DNA of 64,000 nucleotides from Apostichopus japonicus (lineage: Eukaryota > Echinodermata > Holothuroidea > Aspidochirotida > Stichopodidae), in assembly GCF_037975245.1 (NCBI RefSeq), contig NC_092567.1:16783376-16847375 (forward strand). Direction: 5' to 3'. Below the pieces are notes generated by a model. That model did no database searches. It was not told the origin of the DNA and saw only the letters and a program-made list of their open reading frames with translations. Positions within the stretch are counted from its first letter, which is position 1, and every line of letters starts with the position of its first letter. Shown here in pieces: positions 50,411 through 63,808 of this stretch. The translations under genes were made by a program, and so were the position numbers.

Positions 50411-51025
50411 TGGCGGTCACTTTATGGGAATTGTATAGTTGAACTTAGTCAATTGACTTTCATACTTTCATACTTTTTTTCTTTTGGTCTTTAAAGCCCG
50501 TGGCCATGGAAAGGCGTTGATAGTTACTCTTATGATATAACTGGCATGACCTAACGGCTCAAGAATAAGCATCGATCAAGGCTTGGAAGCACTTTGAGTG
50601 CGACCGACCGTTAATGCTCATATATATGCTCTTATGCCGGTTATGGAACAACACTCGTAGGCCTATTGCTTAAAAGCTTTGGTAATTGACCGAATCGCAA
50701 ATTTTACCACAGACATCCTTACATCACCATTTAGGGTTTTTCATGCATGGATTTGCTATCAGAGCTACTGTTATTTCTATTTAAATATTTGATATTTTAT
50801 ATATATATTTGATATGACTATTTTCTTCTTTTCATTTTCTTCTTTTGTTTATTTGTTGAAAAATGGTCGACTTCACACGACTTAAAATGACATTTTTGTT
50901 AGTCAAAATATCATTGCCTGTTCAGAAACAAATAAATATGACATAACCAGTAAGGAAATTAGCAGAATAGAAAAATGAGGAGAAATACATATTTGATCCT
51001 AACAGGTGAGAGACGATTTGAAAGA
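50411..51025. other. Unassigned intergenic sequence
   Basis: I see no exon, RNA gene or clear repeat. Confidence 0.4.
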
Positions 51026-51026
51026 T

Positions 51027-51100
51027 AGGAAAGGAAAGGAAAGGAAAGGAAAGGAAAGGAAAGGAAAGGAAAGGAAAGGAAAGGAAAGGAAAGGAAAAGA
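51027..51100. repeat. (AAAGG)n microsatellite
   Basis: About 14 tandem AAAGG pentanucleotides. Confidence 0.95.
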
Positions 51101-54100
51101 ACAGAAAAGAGGTTGTGAGGAATAAAAGTAGATACTTGGTATTTGGAAGTCGGATAAAAAACAAGGAATATATAATAAATTCAGAGATGAAAGTAAAAGC
51201 GGCTATGCCCGCAAAAGGTACTTTTGCCCCTTTTCATTTCGGGTAAATGTGTTTTATTACTCGGTTGAGTTAATTAGTCTGATAGGATTATTTCCCGCAG
51301 CTGTCATTTAGCCTTCAGTCGACAAGCACTCCAGCCTTCGGGCTTGGAGATTCGGGACAGCTAGGTCTTCATCTATATGCGTCGGTGATGTCCTTGTCAC
51401 GTACGTTGTCAGATGTATGTGGTTCTTATTGTCATTGCCATAGTTACGATGTTTTCTGCTATATAATCGTGATGTGAGAGTTCATCTTGGCGTAAGTAAT
51501 GTACCTTATCTATTTAACATTGCTTCCGATCAATATGTCATACAAAATTCTTGTCTCGTACTGTCTAATTACACACAATTTGAGCTAAGAACCCGCACGG
51601 AAGTCTAACTTGTAGCACATGTCACAGATATGATATGAGAACTTTAGTATTTTAAATATTTAACCAACTACATAACTAGAACTTAGTATAGTTTAATCTT
51701 CAACCCAGTATATATGAAGTTAGAACCGAGTGCATAAATCCCAAACCCACTATATGTGCTATGAACCTGTAACATTAAAAGTTTAATATTGATTACACTA
51801 TATTAGTTTCGATCCGATTTCGATGTGAGATCAATACATTAAGTAGTTCGTATTGTTCGTATAATGCAATCATAACAATTTCCGCCGGTATCGACTATAA
51901 ATAGTATCGACTCGTATCTAAGTAATGAGCAGGTGTGTCGCTCCCGCTGGCCGAAATAACGGAACGAAGAAGATCTCACGGGTTCGAAGTGGTGATGTGA
52001 GAATTTGTACTGTTAACGCAAGTAGACAATATATTTATGACATGACCCTGAATAGCTCGAGGACCCGTGGCAATAAATCCCACTTTCCTTTTGTTGATCA
52101 TCGTTGCCGATAATGTGATTGAAAAATCAAAGCGAATTCTTCCCGACCTCATGACTATATTGGTCGCGAATTGCACCGCCAAGAGGTGTATCATCGCGGT
52201 GCCTACACAAATTATTGAAAGAACTTGAGTTGAGAATGTCAAAAGATCATTTTATTTGTCCTGCGGTCTCGAGGAAGATGTCTCTCGACTATCGAGTTCT
52301 CTCCATATCCACAGGAAAGGGAATGAACTCTTTAACAGGCCTGTAGTATAATTGAATGGACTTATAGATTGCTAACTTATCTGGAGCATGAAACTGATAC
52401 TCATCTACTAAAGATGAACACGATCATCTAAATCTTTAACGTATCATGACTTCGTGACGATGATCTTGTCATATTGTCAAATGGATTGTCATATCCGAGT
52501 TTATATGTCAATAACTGCAGGATCATGTTTCCATTGTAGTAATGATGAGATTTGGCGTAACATCAGGATATCAGCCAGATAAGCATGTGTCGATAATTTG
52601 AGCGCCTTTTTTTCAGGGTGGATACGTGCGGAATGATAAAATCTTTGTTTATGATGATTATGATTATACTATTATGATTTTTATAAGGTTATTCAATTTC
52701 AAATCAGATGCTTGCGTATCAGACAAAGTTCACGTAAGCAGAGCCCAATTACCATCGAAAGGGAAACGATGTAAATATGGTTTATTGGTGTCTTTATGTA
52801 ACGTTTTAACATAGCCATGGGTGACTTAAATTCCAACAAGGTTTTTTTCCCCCTTAATTTCTGTTTAACCCAGTCGATGATATTTACAAATGGCGGGAAT
52901 ACATTTAAGTAAGCTAATTCTGTTTATTCCTTTTATCGGTTTTTAGTTCAGTATTTATTTAATTTTTCACCATGCTTTTACTAAATGCGAACTTTCTTTG
53001 CGAAACACAAAAAAATCCCGTATTACCCCTCATAGTGAGTTTCGAGAGAAAGTGCATATTTTGTAGTCTATAATTTCAACGCAAACATGTCACCAGCTAC
53101 CTTGTAATGTCAACAAACTCCCGGGCATAATGCTTCTTCTTCTGCGCGTAATATATCATTTCACGCAAGTTATTGTTTGCCTGTCAAACATAAATTCATA
53201 TTAATTCCAGGTATATTATTTTATATGTAATTATCATAAAAATTATGTTGATTTCAGACGAACGATAATCTGCCTCGAAATATGATCTGCTACTTTCAGA
53301 CAAATTATATACGAAAAAGTAAAAGAAAGCCCCCCCCCCCAAAAAAAAATACAAGGAACAAGCATGAGCCCCCCGTTTTGTTGGGGTGGAAGGAGGGGGT
53401 TAACATGAGCTGTAAAAATAGATGGAAAAAAGTACACTAAAGTTGAATCCTTACTCACTTGCTTCGTGATCGTTGATGTAAATGTAAACATTGGTACTCC
53501 AAGTGTATATTCTAAGCCGTAAAAAATATCTTTGCCGAAGAGAGTGAATCTTTCATCAGTGTGTTTTACATAAATCTAAGACTTCTGACTTATTTATTGA
53601 CCTGTTTGTGAGGAAGTCGTGTGTTGTAAACCGTGCAAACTATGGGTGTTTACCTGATGCAAAGCTCGTTGCAGGCACGGAACTTAATATGTAGTTATAA
53701 TATCGGGTTGTCTAGAATGTACCTATAGGAAACCCCTGATTGCTTCTGGGGACCCTTCATTTGCAAAAGTTCACTTAAATTCAACACTATGATTAATATA
53801 ATACAGTATGCATGATAAACCGTGGGCTTGGAAATACAGAACAAGTCGCACCTGCAAAAGCAATATAGGCGCACTAATCCACTGTCAAACTTTCTCGTCT
53901 CACACAAGATGAAGTCGTATACCAAACAGTATCAACATAAGTTAAATAACTTATACGTTGACTATTTACTTCTTTAGTGGTCAGGGATAATAATATTTAA
54001 AAAAAAAACGAAAATTGCATAAAATAAAAAAAATTAAATATACAGTTCCAACTTCCAGCACTATTAGCCTTATTTATCTTTACAGTTGATTGATCGTCAA

Positions 54101-57100
54101 AGAGAGTTCAAAGCCAATCATGCGATCTCTTCATATCTGATGTTATATCAAGGCCTCTTTCCGTTCGGGGAGACTTGTTGATCTTTGAACCGTCCCTCGG
54201 AATAAAGTTGTCATTAAGATTTATATATTATTATATTAAAAGTCTTTTGGGGTTCAATATGATGCTCTTAACTGATTAAAAGATGCTTTTCATCACGGTA
54301 TATATGCGTTTCACCAACTGAAAAAAAATTATTGTATATTTTTCACGTGTATATATTCCCAGACATCGCCAGCACATAGCAATTGTACTCTACACAACGC
54401 GCAAAATAAGTCAATCAATTTAAGCAGAAGTCCCAATGGGTTACACGATATCACCAGCCAATCACAAACAAGCCGTTTCCTCTCATAAATCCTTTTCGCT
54501 TCTCGGAAGATTCGGTTCTGCAGGAACTAACCAATCTAGCTAATTATCTGCTATATGCTATGTGGCTATCGTAACATCGTACGCTACTTCTGTGTAATAA
54601 GCTGGAGCTAATAACATGTGTTAGACTGGCTTGAGACATATTTTTTTTTTACAGCCGACGTATTAATCATTGTAACTGCGGCTAAAGCATCGCACGCGAT
54701 CATTCAGCATGAAGGTTGCCTAAATGAATTAGTTTTGTTAATCTGCGCTGCAGTGTCAAGACGTTTGGTATCGCATGGGATATCTCGAAATGACCGAAAT
54801 AAACACGAGAGAGTATGGAATATTATAACATATAAATATTGGTCACCTTATACTTGTAACACGTTCAATTGTCAGTAGGCAAAACATCATCTTCTCTGCT
54901 TGTGGTTGTAAGACTCGGTGGACGGATTCGAGGTCATATTATCGGCAAGCGCTCGGTACGTGTTCTGAGGATTACATCGCTCTCCTCAATTGGGGAAAAT
55001 TGTTCTCACCTGGAGCACGTTTCACCTTTTTCCAAGATCCAGCTAATGCATTACTGCGTTCTAATAATATTTCATTTCGGATGTCACGTAGACAGTACAT
55101 TGTTCTCTCTCAAGAAAAAAAAGTTTTGTTGCGTTGCGTATCGCTGGGCAGTGTGATATCCACTGGCATTGGTTTTTATCTAGACAGAATTATATCGGCC
55201 GCTATTTTGATTCATCCGTTACATGCTTTACATTTCATATCGTTACAGGTACGTATAATAACAATTATTTAATATGTGATTCTGATTATGTCTTATTATC
55301 CATGAAATGAAGATATTTCGATTTGAGATAAAAAATCAGACTTGTTTCGTCTTCGGTTCATCCGTGGAATTAGAAATAGCACCAGTTTCTTAAAACGTGA
55401 CGGTGACATTAAACATGATTTCCTTGTGACATGACAGGAATTTGTCTTCCATTGATTCTCAAATATGTTACAGGGTAGCTAAGACTGGTTTTAAACTTCA
55501 GAACATTTCAAATTTAGAATGATATGGATGATACCAGCAATAAAAAAAACTGACTCTGGAAGTAGACGGATAATATTTTATGATACTCTCATATGTCATT
55601 TCCTTTCCATAATCTCACTAATATCGTCAATGTTTACTTACTTTAGGCCCTGAAAAAAAATAATAGAAATAAACTCTACACATATTTTGTTCGTGCTTAA
55701 CTGGGAATTTTTTATACTGTTGCATGTGCCTTTTTTGTCATCAGTGAGAGAGAGAGAGAGAGAGCTAAAGCCAAGCTAGCTGATCTGAAAATTTGTGACT
55801 CATAACCACTGAGGAAATCCAAATTTATTAGCAGATTACCAGAAAAGGGATTTTACAATTCGAAAGCAAACAAGGAAGTGAGCTGTTTTTCCTTCTAATT
55901 TAAACATTGTAACCCCCCTCCCTTTTTTTTTTGGTTGCCTTTAAATTTATCATGGACTAAGCGACAGAACACTACGAATCAGTAAGACCAAAAACACTGA
56001 CAGTCTCTATAACCTACGTCCTGTGGTATCTATGATACAGAACAATATAAACCAATGAACTATATAAGCAATGACTGTCTATGACCTAGACCATGTTATT
56101 TCTATAATACAGATCACTACAAATCTGTAACTTGAAACACTATAGCCGCAAAGGACACCAACTGCAAACACAGACTTCTAAGGAAGTACTTGATTATGTT
56201 TTCAAACATGCCCATTGTTTAATATTGCCTTGACCGAGAAATTCTTTTGTGCAGCAGTATAACAGTCTATGACCATGTGGATATATTCCATTACCAAGGT
56301 CCGAACGACTTGTGTGGTAAATGGATTTAACTGTGTACCTTATCGCTTGGTTGCCTTTGCAAGCTTCGCTTTCTTTTCTTATTCAGTATGGCGTTTGAAA
56401 AATAAGTCAAGTAATGTAATATTAATCAACCATATTTTGTATTGTTACCTTTACTTTCGTGACGAATAGCGTCACTGAGTGGTCCCAATTAACGTTTGTA
56501 CTTCAACGAAGGTTTTTTTTTTCTTCTTTTCTACGATACTGTTTACTGTAAACTACTAGTTAGAGAATGTTGCATGGTTTAATATCACACGGCAAGCGAG
56601 ACTTTGGAAAACAGGACCTATACTTAGCGTTTCCCAAAGGTCGGTAGAGATAAGATATTACTACAAAGAAGGATAAATAATGTACCAGAATTCTTCTGGT
56701 CTACAAGGTATACGTACGTACTCAATTCATGGCTAATCTTTCCTTGTGGCTTCCAACCTTCCAATAATTTGTGGTAGGTTTATATTATGGTTGACAGTGT
56801 GTATCCCTACACGTTTTCTCTCATGAATCATTGGACATTGTTTCGATCTTGGCAATTAAACTCTTGTTTGGCCTTGAAGGCATCTACGAATGTAGTGGTG
56901 ACGGTATGTATTATTTATCACTGTAGAACGTTAGAAACATTTGAGAATACGTTTCCCCGTGGTGTAGTTTCAAGTGTGTAGATAATGTAGTCCACAATGG
57001 CAGTTAAGCTATCTGGTTCATATACCACATGTATGAACTCCGTAGTAGGTTCAGTACTACGACTCTGTATAAGTGGTAATATAAGCAACTGTTGTCATAT

Positions 57101-57755
57101 GATAAGGATTACGTTGTAAGAAATCAGTTCAGAACGCTCTTCCCTTAGAATAACATGAAAGCAAAAAGGTCAATTAGCCGCCCATGACGTCTATGATTTC
57201 TGAAAGCAAACGATTTGGTTAGTACCTTATACCGAATCAGTCAGGCATCTATTCTACATGTACTGTGCTTCCAATGAAATGATAAATGTCTCACGCTGCT
57301 TTGCGGATATTACCACATGCTCTGTTGCCAACACGTCATCAATTAATGGTGTCCGAGTCCTGTATAGAGAAGAACTGCCTGCATGTTATGGATCTGGTGT
57401 GTATACACGTATACACTACAAGCTGATTGACAAATCAGACACTCATTTATCATACGTTTATCTCTCTCCTACATCTGGTCTTTGTCTGACAACATTAATG
57501 TAAACAAATCTCACACATCTTACACACAAGATCTCGCTCTGCTCTAGTTACAAAAGGTGTACGCAGGGCTGCCGTTACACGTACCGTGATAATTGACAAG
57601 AGGATGAGCGACGCATCTTGTTACTACAATCAGTTTAATTAAACGGAAGAAGCAACTTCGGGGATTTGAAATGTATCATATTTACGATACCGACAGTTAT
57701 TCGGATCGAACTCATGCAGGTATTTTAACTGACCGTTAACGATAAATGGTAGCCC
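51101..57755. other. Unassigned intergenic sequence
   Basis: No recognisable gene in 6.6 kb. It contains a (GA)n tract at 55746-55764 and homopolymer runs near 53329-53349 and 55915-55930. Short open frames, including 51976-52242 minus (hydrophobic N-terminus) and 54869-55156 plus, show no family signature. Confidence 0.4.
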
Positions 57756-57759
57756 GGGT

Positions 57760-58081
57760 CAGGGACGTAGCCGGGGGGGGGGGGCAATGGGAGTGATCGC
57801 TCCCCCCTTTTTTGAGTACCCCGAAAACTAAAATTTAACTAGAAACAGGAAATATCATTAAAGCCCTCTTTTCAGGTTGAAGGAAGCTAAGCGACGCTTC
57901 CCCTGAAAGCTCGTCTGCTACGTAATACAATAATCTTATTATTGTTTATTTCCTGCAACGTGGGGGGCATTTTGGGCAAATGTTTTCTTTGTACATCATG
58001 GCGCTCCGTTGAGTGTAATAAGTGCCCCTTTGTAAAATTCTGCTTCCCCCCCCCCCTTTCAAATTTCTGGCTACGTTCCTG
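57760..58081. mobile_element. Second type of hAT-like MITE (322 bp)
   Basis: Ends CAGGGACGTAGCCGGG and TTTCTGGCTACGTTCCTG form inverted repeats of 13-14 bp with one mismatch. Poly-G and poly-C runs lie just inside the ends, as in the other hAT MITEs. The flanks (GCCCGGGT and CCCAGGGC) do not give a clean 8-bp duplication, so the superfamily call is tentative. Confidence 0.6.
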
Positions 58082-59475
58082 CCCAGGGCCCTCATCATGT
58101 ATGGTCAGTTCATGTCCAACGTTGCACTGTGATTGTTATACAGTGAACGTGCATGGGCAATAGATTCGACTTGGTACAGCCCCGTCTCTTAGGTAAGCTG
58201 CAATGTGCTGTTCGATGCTAAATAAGCACACGCGTGACTGGGGGAGAAAATTCGTTAGGAAACAGTTGCTTGTAAATTGATTTGTCAACTGTAAAAATGA
58301 ACCACTTCGTCAACCTTTTCTTTCTATGTCAAGCAATATCTTGACGTCAATACAACAGGATGTTATAGATGATGTTATAGGTCATCACGTATCGCCGCGA
58401 AATCTGTCAGAAAGAAAATCATCTACTGTTCAAACTTTCCATCTAATTGACTTCCATCCTAAGAACACGCTTTGTCCCTGACTCCTTACGTTCTTTCAAG
58501 GAACTTAATTAACTGAATTTAATTTGATATTTTACAAAAACAAAATAATCAACTACCCGTAAACGCTTCCCAAGAATCCATAGAACTGTACTTGGATACA
58601 TTTAGCAATTCTTACAACCTAGATAATTTGTCGAGAAAACCAAAAAAAAAAAGACGAATTTCAGATTTGACAAGAACCAAGTACAAGCAATAACAACCGA
58701 GCTTACTATGAGTAAAAATGATTGATTATATACTGTATCAACTTAAGTTGTAGGATGTACATGTAGTCGGCATAATTTCCTGCCAAAAATGTAGTCTTGG
58801 TTATAACATTTCCAGTCAAGCAATATCTACCAAATGTGAGAATCCGAGGCAAGAATTCGCCCAGTCTCAAAACAGCCTACAAAATGTACACGAATTAGCG
58901 ATCACGCTCAAAGTATATATACTCACCAAATCTCAAGAGGTATACTCAGATCTGCCACTCGTTGCGTTTTAAGTTACATTTTTTCTTTCGAAGGTTTGAA
59001 CAGTACGGAGATCATTGTAAAATATGTGTATGCAGTTTTTAATTAAAAGAAATAAAGATATACTGAGGTAATAAATTAAAGACATTCCAGCACGTATTGT
59101 AGTTCACAGGCCTAATACAGAGAGGGCTGTTAAATCAAATCCTGCATTGCTTCCTCTCACGTTATTTATACAATTTTTGTTTCCTCTCATTTCTTTACCT
59201 TCAGGTAGCGTGTACGAGTAATGGCACCGTCCGTCTGTACGTCCTGTGATCATTCTCTTCTATAGAGTCACGTAGCGAAATTCAGCGAACACCCCCCACC
59301 CAAAAAAAAAAATGCATCAACTCACTGTCAGTGTTGCCTCTCGAGGCTAATTGTATTGCAAGATAATCATTATTAAAAGTTTCTGCACTTTCCCTCAATT
59401 GGCAGATTCATGGTCTGGTAAAAGGGGGGGAGACAGGCAGTTATTCACGCACATGTTCTTTGCCGGACTGCCAAG
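58082..59475. other. Upstream region of the guanylate cyclase exon
   Basis: I see no exon. The promoter, 5' UTR and any upstream non-coding exon of the cyclase gene should lie here or further left, but no specific element can be supported. Confidence 0.4.
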
Positions 59476-60157
59476 ATGTACGGGTTGATTGTCGAAGGAA
59501 TGTCCGAGATGATCATTGAAAGGTTCGGAGAAGAGGCATGGGAAGTCATTCGAGACAAATCTAGAATTAACGAGTATACTTTCGTTACGCACAGAATGTA
59601 TAGTGAAAAAATTATACCTCGGCTTGGCCAAGCCACGGCAGAAGTCACGGGGTATTCATACGATGACGTCATGATGTGGACGGGCAAACATTTTGTGAAA
59701 TTTCTTAGCAAATACGGGTATGAAAAGATGTTACGCGTCCTCGGCAGGAACATGCGAGACTTCTTGAACGGTCTTGACAATTTGCATGAGTATCTTCGAT
59801 TCAGTTACCCTAAGATGAAACCACCGAGTTTCTTCTGTTCATCAGAGACCAAACAGGGTTTGACACTACAGTACCGTAGTAAGCGGCATGGGTACAAAAA
59901 CTACGTTAGGGGACAGTTAATCGAGGTTGGAAGACTGTTCTACAATACCACAGTCGATGTCGAGGTTGTCGACGAGGGCAAAAAAGGAGATAACTATTTC
60001 GTGGTTTTCAAAATGAAATTTGATAATAAGGAATTCGAGGAGAGAGGAAGGAAGTCACATGCTATAGGTGACAATACCATGCTGAGATCATCCTTACTCT
60101 TTTCACTCTTCCCCTTCCATATTGTCTTCGGTGCCGATATGAAAGTCAGAAACGCTG
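59476..60157 (+). CDS. Gyc88E: Atypical soluble guanylate cyclase, first coding exon (H-NOX domain)
   Basis: Starts MYGLI, the usual start of H-NOX proteins, and reads 227 codons plus one base to a consensus donor (CTG|GTAAGT). Soluble guanylate cyclases make cGMP from GTP under control of an N-terminal heme. The H-NOX domain fills residues 1-185. His104 in GLDNLHEYL is the proximal heme ligand, and Y133-R-S135-K-R137 is the YxSxR heme-propionate motif. GRNMRDFLNGLDNLHEYL and FPFHIVFGADMKVR are very close to Drosophila Gyc88E and its relatives, more so than to vertebrate beta-1. Residues from about 200 begin the PAS-like dimerisation domain. Tyr143 occupies the distal-pocket position that is Ile145 in NO-selective beta-1, so an O2-binding heme is predicted. 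The coiled coil and cyclase domain must lie on later exons beyond this window. The following intron carries a transposon. Confidence 0.93.
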
Positions 60158-61044
60158 GTAAGTAATCACCTTTTTGTTATCAAACTTTTGTCGGTGTTGG
60201 TTATTGTCATCACCAAAGGAAAGTAAACTGAACAAACTTCGTCTTCCCTAACATTGCAGTTTGTAGTCAGAATTAACCCCTCACCTACACAAAAAAAAAA
60301 AAAATGGATGACGTTTCCTGACATTCCAACTTTTCGACTTATTTGAATGACACTCATGTAGACTAATCAGCATTGCTGCATTGTTGGATTTTCAATCAAA
60401 ACTGTTATCAAATGTTGACAACAAAAAAATCAAGGGAAGTTTTCTTTAACTGCGTGTCATCTCGTCATCTTCCCCGGTATTTATTGGTGAAGACGTTGAG
60501 TCGGTGACAAACAAATGACTTCCGCTTATACATCTGCTTCGAATCTCCCCACAAGCCTTTATAGTTTGTATCCAGCTTCATTTCGAGTCCTTGTCCTTTT
60601 CGTGATTAATGTGAACTCTAGTTATTATAGGCTGCCGCACGTTACTTGACTGTGGTTTGTATATACCAACCACGCAACACAATTCCTTCCTGCCCGTCAT
60701 ACCGTGTGGTTTTAAAGTACTAGTTCCGCGTTTCAAACTGACATGGATATCGATCAGTTTGCCTGGTGGCCAATGATTTGGATTTATTGAATCATCAGCA
60801 AGACACATGATGCAACTTTAAATCCACTGTACCGTACCGTAACGTTATATCGCATTAGAACCCAAAAGAAAATGGTGGGTGTATAAATGATTACATGACA
60901 TGCAATATCCCAAGATATGTTGTCTCACAACTTAGACAACTGTTGGAATAACAACAAAGAACCCATACAAATACACACTCAGAATACCTAGCAGGTTAGC
61001 ATTATGGCTGTTCAAGTATATAACTAGGTTAACTAAGCATCATA
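60158..61044. other. Start of the intron after the H-NOX exon
   Basis: Begins with the donor GTAAGT at 60158. No further cyclase exon was seen before the transposon at 61045. Confidence 0.6.
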
Positions 61045-62870
61045 CACTGAAAAAATAAACTAGTCAATATTACCACGGACTGACGTTAAATTGGTCTGTA
61101 ACGTTAGTCAATGCACACGGACTAGCAAAAATCTTCGTTTCATCGCTGCTTCTTAGTCAGTTTACACTGACTAAGGAAAATATAATCGCAGCTTAGTCGG
61201 TGGCGACGGACTAAGGTATTTTAACCCATGGACTAAGAACGATACGGACACCCGATTTACGCCATAATCGTAGCTTAGTCGGTGTCGACGGACTAATGTA
61301 TTTTAACCCACTTCGATTCACTTCAATTTGGAAACCGAGAGGCAACGCCGCAGCTTGCTGGACTTGGCATAGTTTCATACGATCACTCTAAGCAACTTTC
61401 AACCGTAAATCACCCAAGAAGGTCTTTACAAGAATGGAGGTATCAACTGCCATCATCGGCCTACCTGTTATTCCTTTAACTTGAAGGTAAAATTAAAGTT
61501 AATTGTTAGGCCACTGGCACTAGTACTGTATTATGGTTAGTGTAACGCTACCGTTGTCACGCTGGCGTTTCGCATACACAAGTGCAATGACAGTGAGTAG
61601 CCTATAGGCTTCTACTGGGTACTGCAGTGCATTCTCAACACTAACGTGTGCATTCTAAACACCAATTAACAATGTGTTATGTGTGTATTGGGCTAGATTG
61701 AACAGTGGCACATAATCTTCTTATTTATTCCCAAACAAATGCTGGGACTATAAGTCTCAATAGTTTATTTGAAGTCTACACTTATTTGGTAAAGATTTCC
61801 TGTAATTTCCCATGTGAATCTAAATGGTTAGGCTTTGTGATATTGAATAAGCAAGGCTAGACTTTCAAACGTACAGTCACAGTAGGCTGAACAAATTCTG
61901 TTGGCTAGTCAACGGTATTATATGTTGCGAGTAGTCAGGATGCACGCTTCAGTTCTATTTAACCTTTTCATTTATCAGTTTTTAGTATTTAATTTCCGGT
62001 CACGCCCAGGAAACAATTGCGACATTCCTTCACGGTCGACTTGTTTACTGTAAGAAGTATTAACCGTTTTTTCTCAGGAAAGCTTGATAGTCTGAAGTTA
62101 TTATAACATGTGCTTTTAGTATACTGCCAAAAGAGTAAGTTGTTGTATTTGTATTGATATTTTATTTAGAAGTAACGGAAAATTTAGTATGTTTAGTTTG
62201 GTCTAATTGCACGTTTTTATTTCTGTCCAATGTAGTGCAGGGTTCACTTGCGCGAATTCAAATTATTCTGTTTATGTATATGTATATGCATCGATTCGTA
62301 GATTATGATGTTTTTTTGACATTTATTTGTAATTCAAGCATATCTGTTTAGTAGCAAAGTTTAAAGGTTAAGATTAATTAGTTTTCTCTTTTCGATCCTA
62401 GATTGAATGAAACTCATTGACGTAAATAATAGATGAGATGATACAGTTTAACGCAGTTGCTAAAACTCTGGGTATTCTCTAGTCTTCGCCGGTCCATTAT
62501 GTACTTTGTACTACTAGTAAGACTAAATCAAAACGACCGAAAGACAAACTTAGTGTAACAAAGTACTGATTCTCCTCTAGCCTAGGTCTAAACAGGCTTG
62601 TTATGTGAGCAAGCAAAATAACAACTAAAAACTATTAGGCCTATAAATAAGTTGGCTCAGTGCAATTCTGTTTCTAAAATTTTATATTTTTAAAGATCAT
62701 AAAAACAAACAAAGATTTAGCCCATGTTTTATTATCTCTGTATTCTGGGCATTTGATTCTTGTTGCAATGGTGATGACACTCTCGTTCAAATTTTCAGCT
62801 TTATACAGTCTGCTTCAAACTTTGGGATTGTTTTTTGAGACTATAGTGGAAGCAAATCTCACATAACTTT

Positions 62871-63134
62871 GTGGTGACAACTTTATTTAATTTTTTTTCT
62901 TCAAATGATGAATACTTTGCTGTTTCTTTTTTCCAGCAGGAATTGAAAAGCCAAATATCTAAGTCAAGGGTGAGGTTTCCTGTGATGTACAACACCAGTG
63001 TGGAGGCAACAACAGAAGAGGAGAACTGTGTTATATATGGCTTAAAGACATGTTTTATAATGATATATTGGTACCCTTCGCAGAACAAAAGAGTTTATCC
63101 AAGAGTCCAAAAAGCAAAGGAACAAGTACCATAG
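62871..63134 (+). CDS. Counterpart of the 86-aa transposon frame, doubtful
   Basis: 87 codons matching the frame at 47443-47703, including QISKSRVRFPVMYNTSV and KTCFIMIYWYPSQNKRV. No stop or frameshift separates the copies. Function is unknown, and the coding status is uncertain for the reasons given for the first copy. Confidence 0.22.
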   Translation: MVTTLFNFFSSNDEYFAVSFFQQELKSQISKSRVRFPVMYNTSVEATTEEENCVIYGLKTCFIMIYWYPSQNKRVYPRVQKAKEQVP

Positions 63135-63583
63135 AGAAAAAAGATGGAAGAGTGAGTTTAACTATTGTACCCAACTGTTTAATGATATTAAAGATACTTT
63201 TCATAACCTGTTTAAAAAAAAAACAGACTAGTATATCATTAATGTGCAAGCTTCATAAGTTTGGTCAAATTTTCACTGATCTGTAGAGCAGGGGGGGGGG
63301 GGGGCATTTTGGGGGTCTACTGGCAGGGGTACCCCACCAATAAAAATTACTGGCAATGCCCATCAGTTGTATCTGAAGTCCTAACCAACATTTTCCAGTA
63401 GGTTTCAAGTGGTTACCTCATGAGCTGACCTAGGTCAGCCTTGAGGGGTCAATTATAGATCACTGGCAGGGGTACCCCACCACCAATAATTACTGGCAAT
63501 GGCCATTTGTTGCTCTTGGGGCCATACCTGACACATTGTACTTACTTTGATGTGTTACCATGAAAACTGATCTAGGTTAGCTA

Positions 63584-63808
63584 TCAGGTGACTTTAAAAT
63601 TGCTCTCCCAGCCACACCCACCACAGTCGGTTTGCCAGTCGTCTGGTTTCATATACAGGAATGCACTGTGAACATTGTGATGTACAAGGCAATTGGTTAC
63701 CTTCCCAGCTAACCAAACCCTCTGGGCTCCCGGTCTATTGGGATCTTTATTAACATGATTAACATAATTATGAAGCTTTGAAAAATAACTTGGTGTTATG
63801 CTGTGCAA
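63584..63808 (-). CDS. Counterpart of the 74-aa transposon frame
   Basis: 74 codons with RVWLAGKVTNCLV and DDWQTDCGGCGW, nearly identical to the frame at 49241-49465. No family recognised. Confidence 0.28.
   Translation of the reverse strand: MHSITPSYFSKLHNYVNHVNKDPNRPGAQRVWLAGKVTNCLVHHNVHSAFLYMKPDDWQTDCGGCGWESNFKVT

Noticed and set aside
59445-59780. Minus-strand frames opposite the cyclase exon
   Set aside because: Shadows of the H-NOX exon.
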